Assembly (NCBI GenBank): GCA_003650585.1 | Contig: QMQS01000058.1 | Span: forward strand, 1 to 5,982 | Source: Candidatus Woesearchaeota archaeon | Lineage (GTDB): Archaea > Nanobdellota > Nanobdellia > Woesearchaeales > B29-G15 | Length of the DNA: 5,982 nucleotides | Direction: 5' to 3' | In this document: piece by piece, positions 4,918 to 5,982 of the stretch | Layout: every line of letters starts with the position of its first letter | Numbering within the stretch: position 1 is the stretch's first letter | Notes under the pieces: model-generated | Databases searched by the model: none | The model's input: the letters and a program-made list of their open reading frames with translations, nothing else | Told to the model about the DNA's origin: nothing | Translations under genes and position numbers: made by a program

Positions 4918-5982
4918 ATGATGGCGCAACTCGAGTTTTATCCCCTAGATGTGGTTTACAAGATAGAGGATGGAAGAGCAGTACTATATCTCTATGGTAA
5001 GAGTGGCAATGAGAGGGTTTGCGTTAAATACCCAAGGTTCGACCCTTATTTTCTAGTTATACCAAAAGGAGACTCTTTTGAAGAGCTACAGAGAAAACTC
5101 TCTAATTTCAAGATAAATATTGATGGAAGAGAAGCAGAGATAACCAAAGTGGAGGTTGTGGAAAAGAGACAAGGGCTAAAGCAGAGGAGAATGCTAAAAT
5201 GCCACACCCCTATACCTAAAGACATACCAAAGATAAGTGCTGAGATTGCAAAACTCCATGAGGTGGAGAGTGTTGAAGAAAGGGACATAAAATTTGTGAA
5301 CAGGTTTCTCATAGATAACAAAATAACCTTGTTTCAGCGATACACAGCAATAGGTGATTTTGAGCAGAGTAAGAATAAAGCAAGGGTGTTTAGGGCAACC
5401 AAGTTGCTTCCCTCTGGTGAAGAGACCATCTCCAATTTGAAGCTATTGTCCTTTGATATTGAAACCGGAGCAAAGGAGAACAATCCAAATGAGAACCCAA
5501 TTCTTATGATTGCTGTATACACACCCCAGTTTAAAAAAGTAATAACCTGGCAGCGCTTTCCCACAAAATTGGGGTATGTGGAGTTTGTTGAGAACGAGGG
5601 TGCTATGATTGAGAGGTTTGCTCAGATCCTTAAGGAAGAGGCACCAGACATAATATGTGGTTATTTCTCTGATGAGTTTGATCTGCCCTATATTAACATA
5701 CGAGCCCAAAAGCTTGGAGTGGATTTCAAGCCAGGTTTGAACTACTCTGGGATTAGCCACAAGAGGGGTCGTACCAAGGAATCATATATAGAAGGGATTA
5801 CGCATATAGATGTGTTCAAGTTTATAAGGTATATTTGGGCTTTGGGTTTGGAAACAAATTTTTACGACCTCGACTCGGTTGCAAGAGAGATACTCAAGGA
5901 GGGTAAGGAAGAGGTTGATATAGGACTTTTGGGGGAGGCATGGCAAGAGGGAGGCAAGCAACTTGAGACCTACTGCAAATAC
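4918..5982 (+). CDS. polB: Family-B DNA polymerase, N-terminal and 3'-5' exonuclease part (3' truncated by window end)
   Basis: The 355 residues visible are the N-terminal domain and most of the proofreading exonuclease domain of an archaeal replicative family-B polymerase; the palm, fingers and thumb lie beyond the window. Exo I is SFDIET (178-183) with D180 and E182. Exo II is GYFSDEFDLPYI (248-259) with D255, matching Pyrococcus Pol TYNGDSFDFPYL, but the motif Asn is Phe (F250). The chain stops at CKY (353-355), just before where the Exo III Y-x3-D should continue. In the N-terminal domain RFDPYF (40-45) aligns with the uracil-pocket TFRPYI of Pfu Pol (P36, Y37). The Pfu V93 position appears to be M92, which is a tentative alignment. 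VKYPRFDPYFLVIP and the ERDIKFVNRFLID segment (121-133) are also typical. Two consecutive ATGs (4918, 4921) are possible starts. The frame is open to the last base. The role is genome replication with proofreading. Confidence 0.95.
   Translation, partial: MMAQLEFYPLDVVYKIEDGRAVLYLYGKSGNERVCVKYPRFDPYFLVIPKGDSFEELQRKLSNFKINIDGREAEITKVEVVEKRQGLKQRRMLKCHTPIPKDIPKISAEIAKLHEVESVEERDIKFVNRFLIDNKITLFQRYTAIGDFEQSKNKARVFRATKLLPSGEETISNLKLLSFDIETGAKENNPNENPILMIAVYTPQFKKVITWQRFPTKLGYVEFVENEGAMIERFAQILKEEAPDIICGYFSDEFDLPYINIRAQKLGVDFKPGLNYSGISHKRGRTKESYIEGITHIDVFKFIRYIWALGLETNFYDLDSVAREILKEGKEEVDIGLLGEAWQEGGKQLETYCKY

Noticed and set aside
5046..5760. Three minus-strand open frames inside the polymerase gene
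   Set aside because: The plus frame encodes recognisable PolB motifs throughout, so these are shadows.

Overview
The window is archaeal chromosomal DNA. The signs are a family-B DNA polymerase with the archaeal N-terminal domain, TTTAAAAA or TTTATAAA TATA-like boxes at archaeal distances from starts, two start codons placed for leaderless transcripts, and one GAGGTGAT Shine-Dalgarno sequence matching the archaeal 16S tail. Neither bacterial -35/-10 promoters nor hairpin terminators stand out. I cannot name the lineage. The compact layout, small orphan genes and unusual polymerase Exo II motif would fit an uncultivated archaeon (possibly DPANN-like), but that is inference.

Layout. (1) 23-1362, plus strand: a MEMO-family protein (AmmeMemoRadiSam protein B) followed after 5 bases by an MTH1-like Nudix hydrolase, ending at a T-tract. 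(2) 1476-2276, plus strand: two small unrecognised genes, each with its own TATA-like box. The first uses a strong Shine-Dalgarno. The second looks leaderless. (3) 2277-3697, minus strand: a two-gene operon of a NYN/LabA-like PIN-fold protein and a RecB/Cas4-type PD-(D/E)XK nuclease with a probable four-cysteine iron-sulfur site. They overlap as ATGA. The nuclease stop codon abuts the stop codon of the convergent gene with no spacer. (4) 3698-3848: a 151-base divergent promoter region. (5) 3849-4874, plus strand: a 341-residue all-helical protein made of about six degenerate repeats of 51-57 residues, not recognised. (6) 4918 to the end, plus strand: the first 355 residues of a family-B DNA polymerase, cut just before its Exo III motif.

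The common theme is nucleic-acid maintenance: nucleotide-pool cleaning (Nudix), two nuclease-fold proteins made together, and a replicative polymerase. Whether the repeat protein and the small orphans belong to it is open. The best candidate for something undescribed is the NYN plus PD-(D/E)XK pair with the divergent repeat protein. The window has no tRNA, rRNA, CRISPR array, insertion sequence or obvious prophage gene that I can see.
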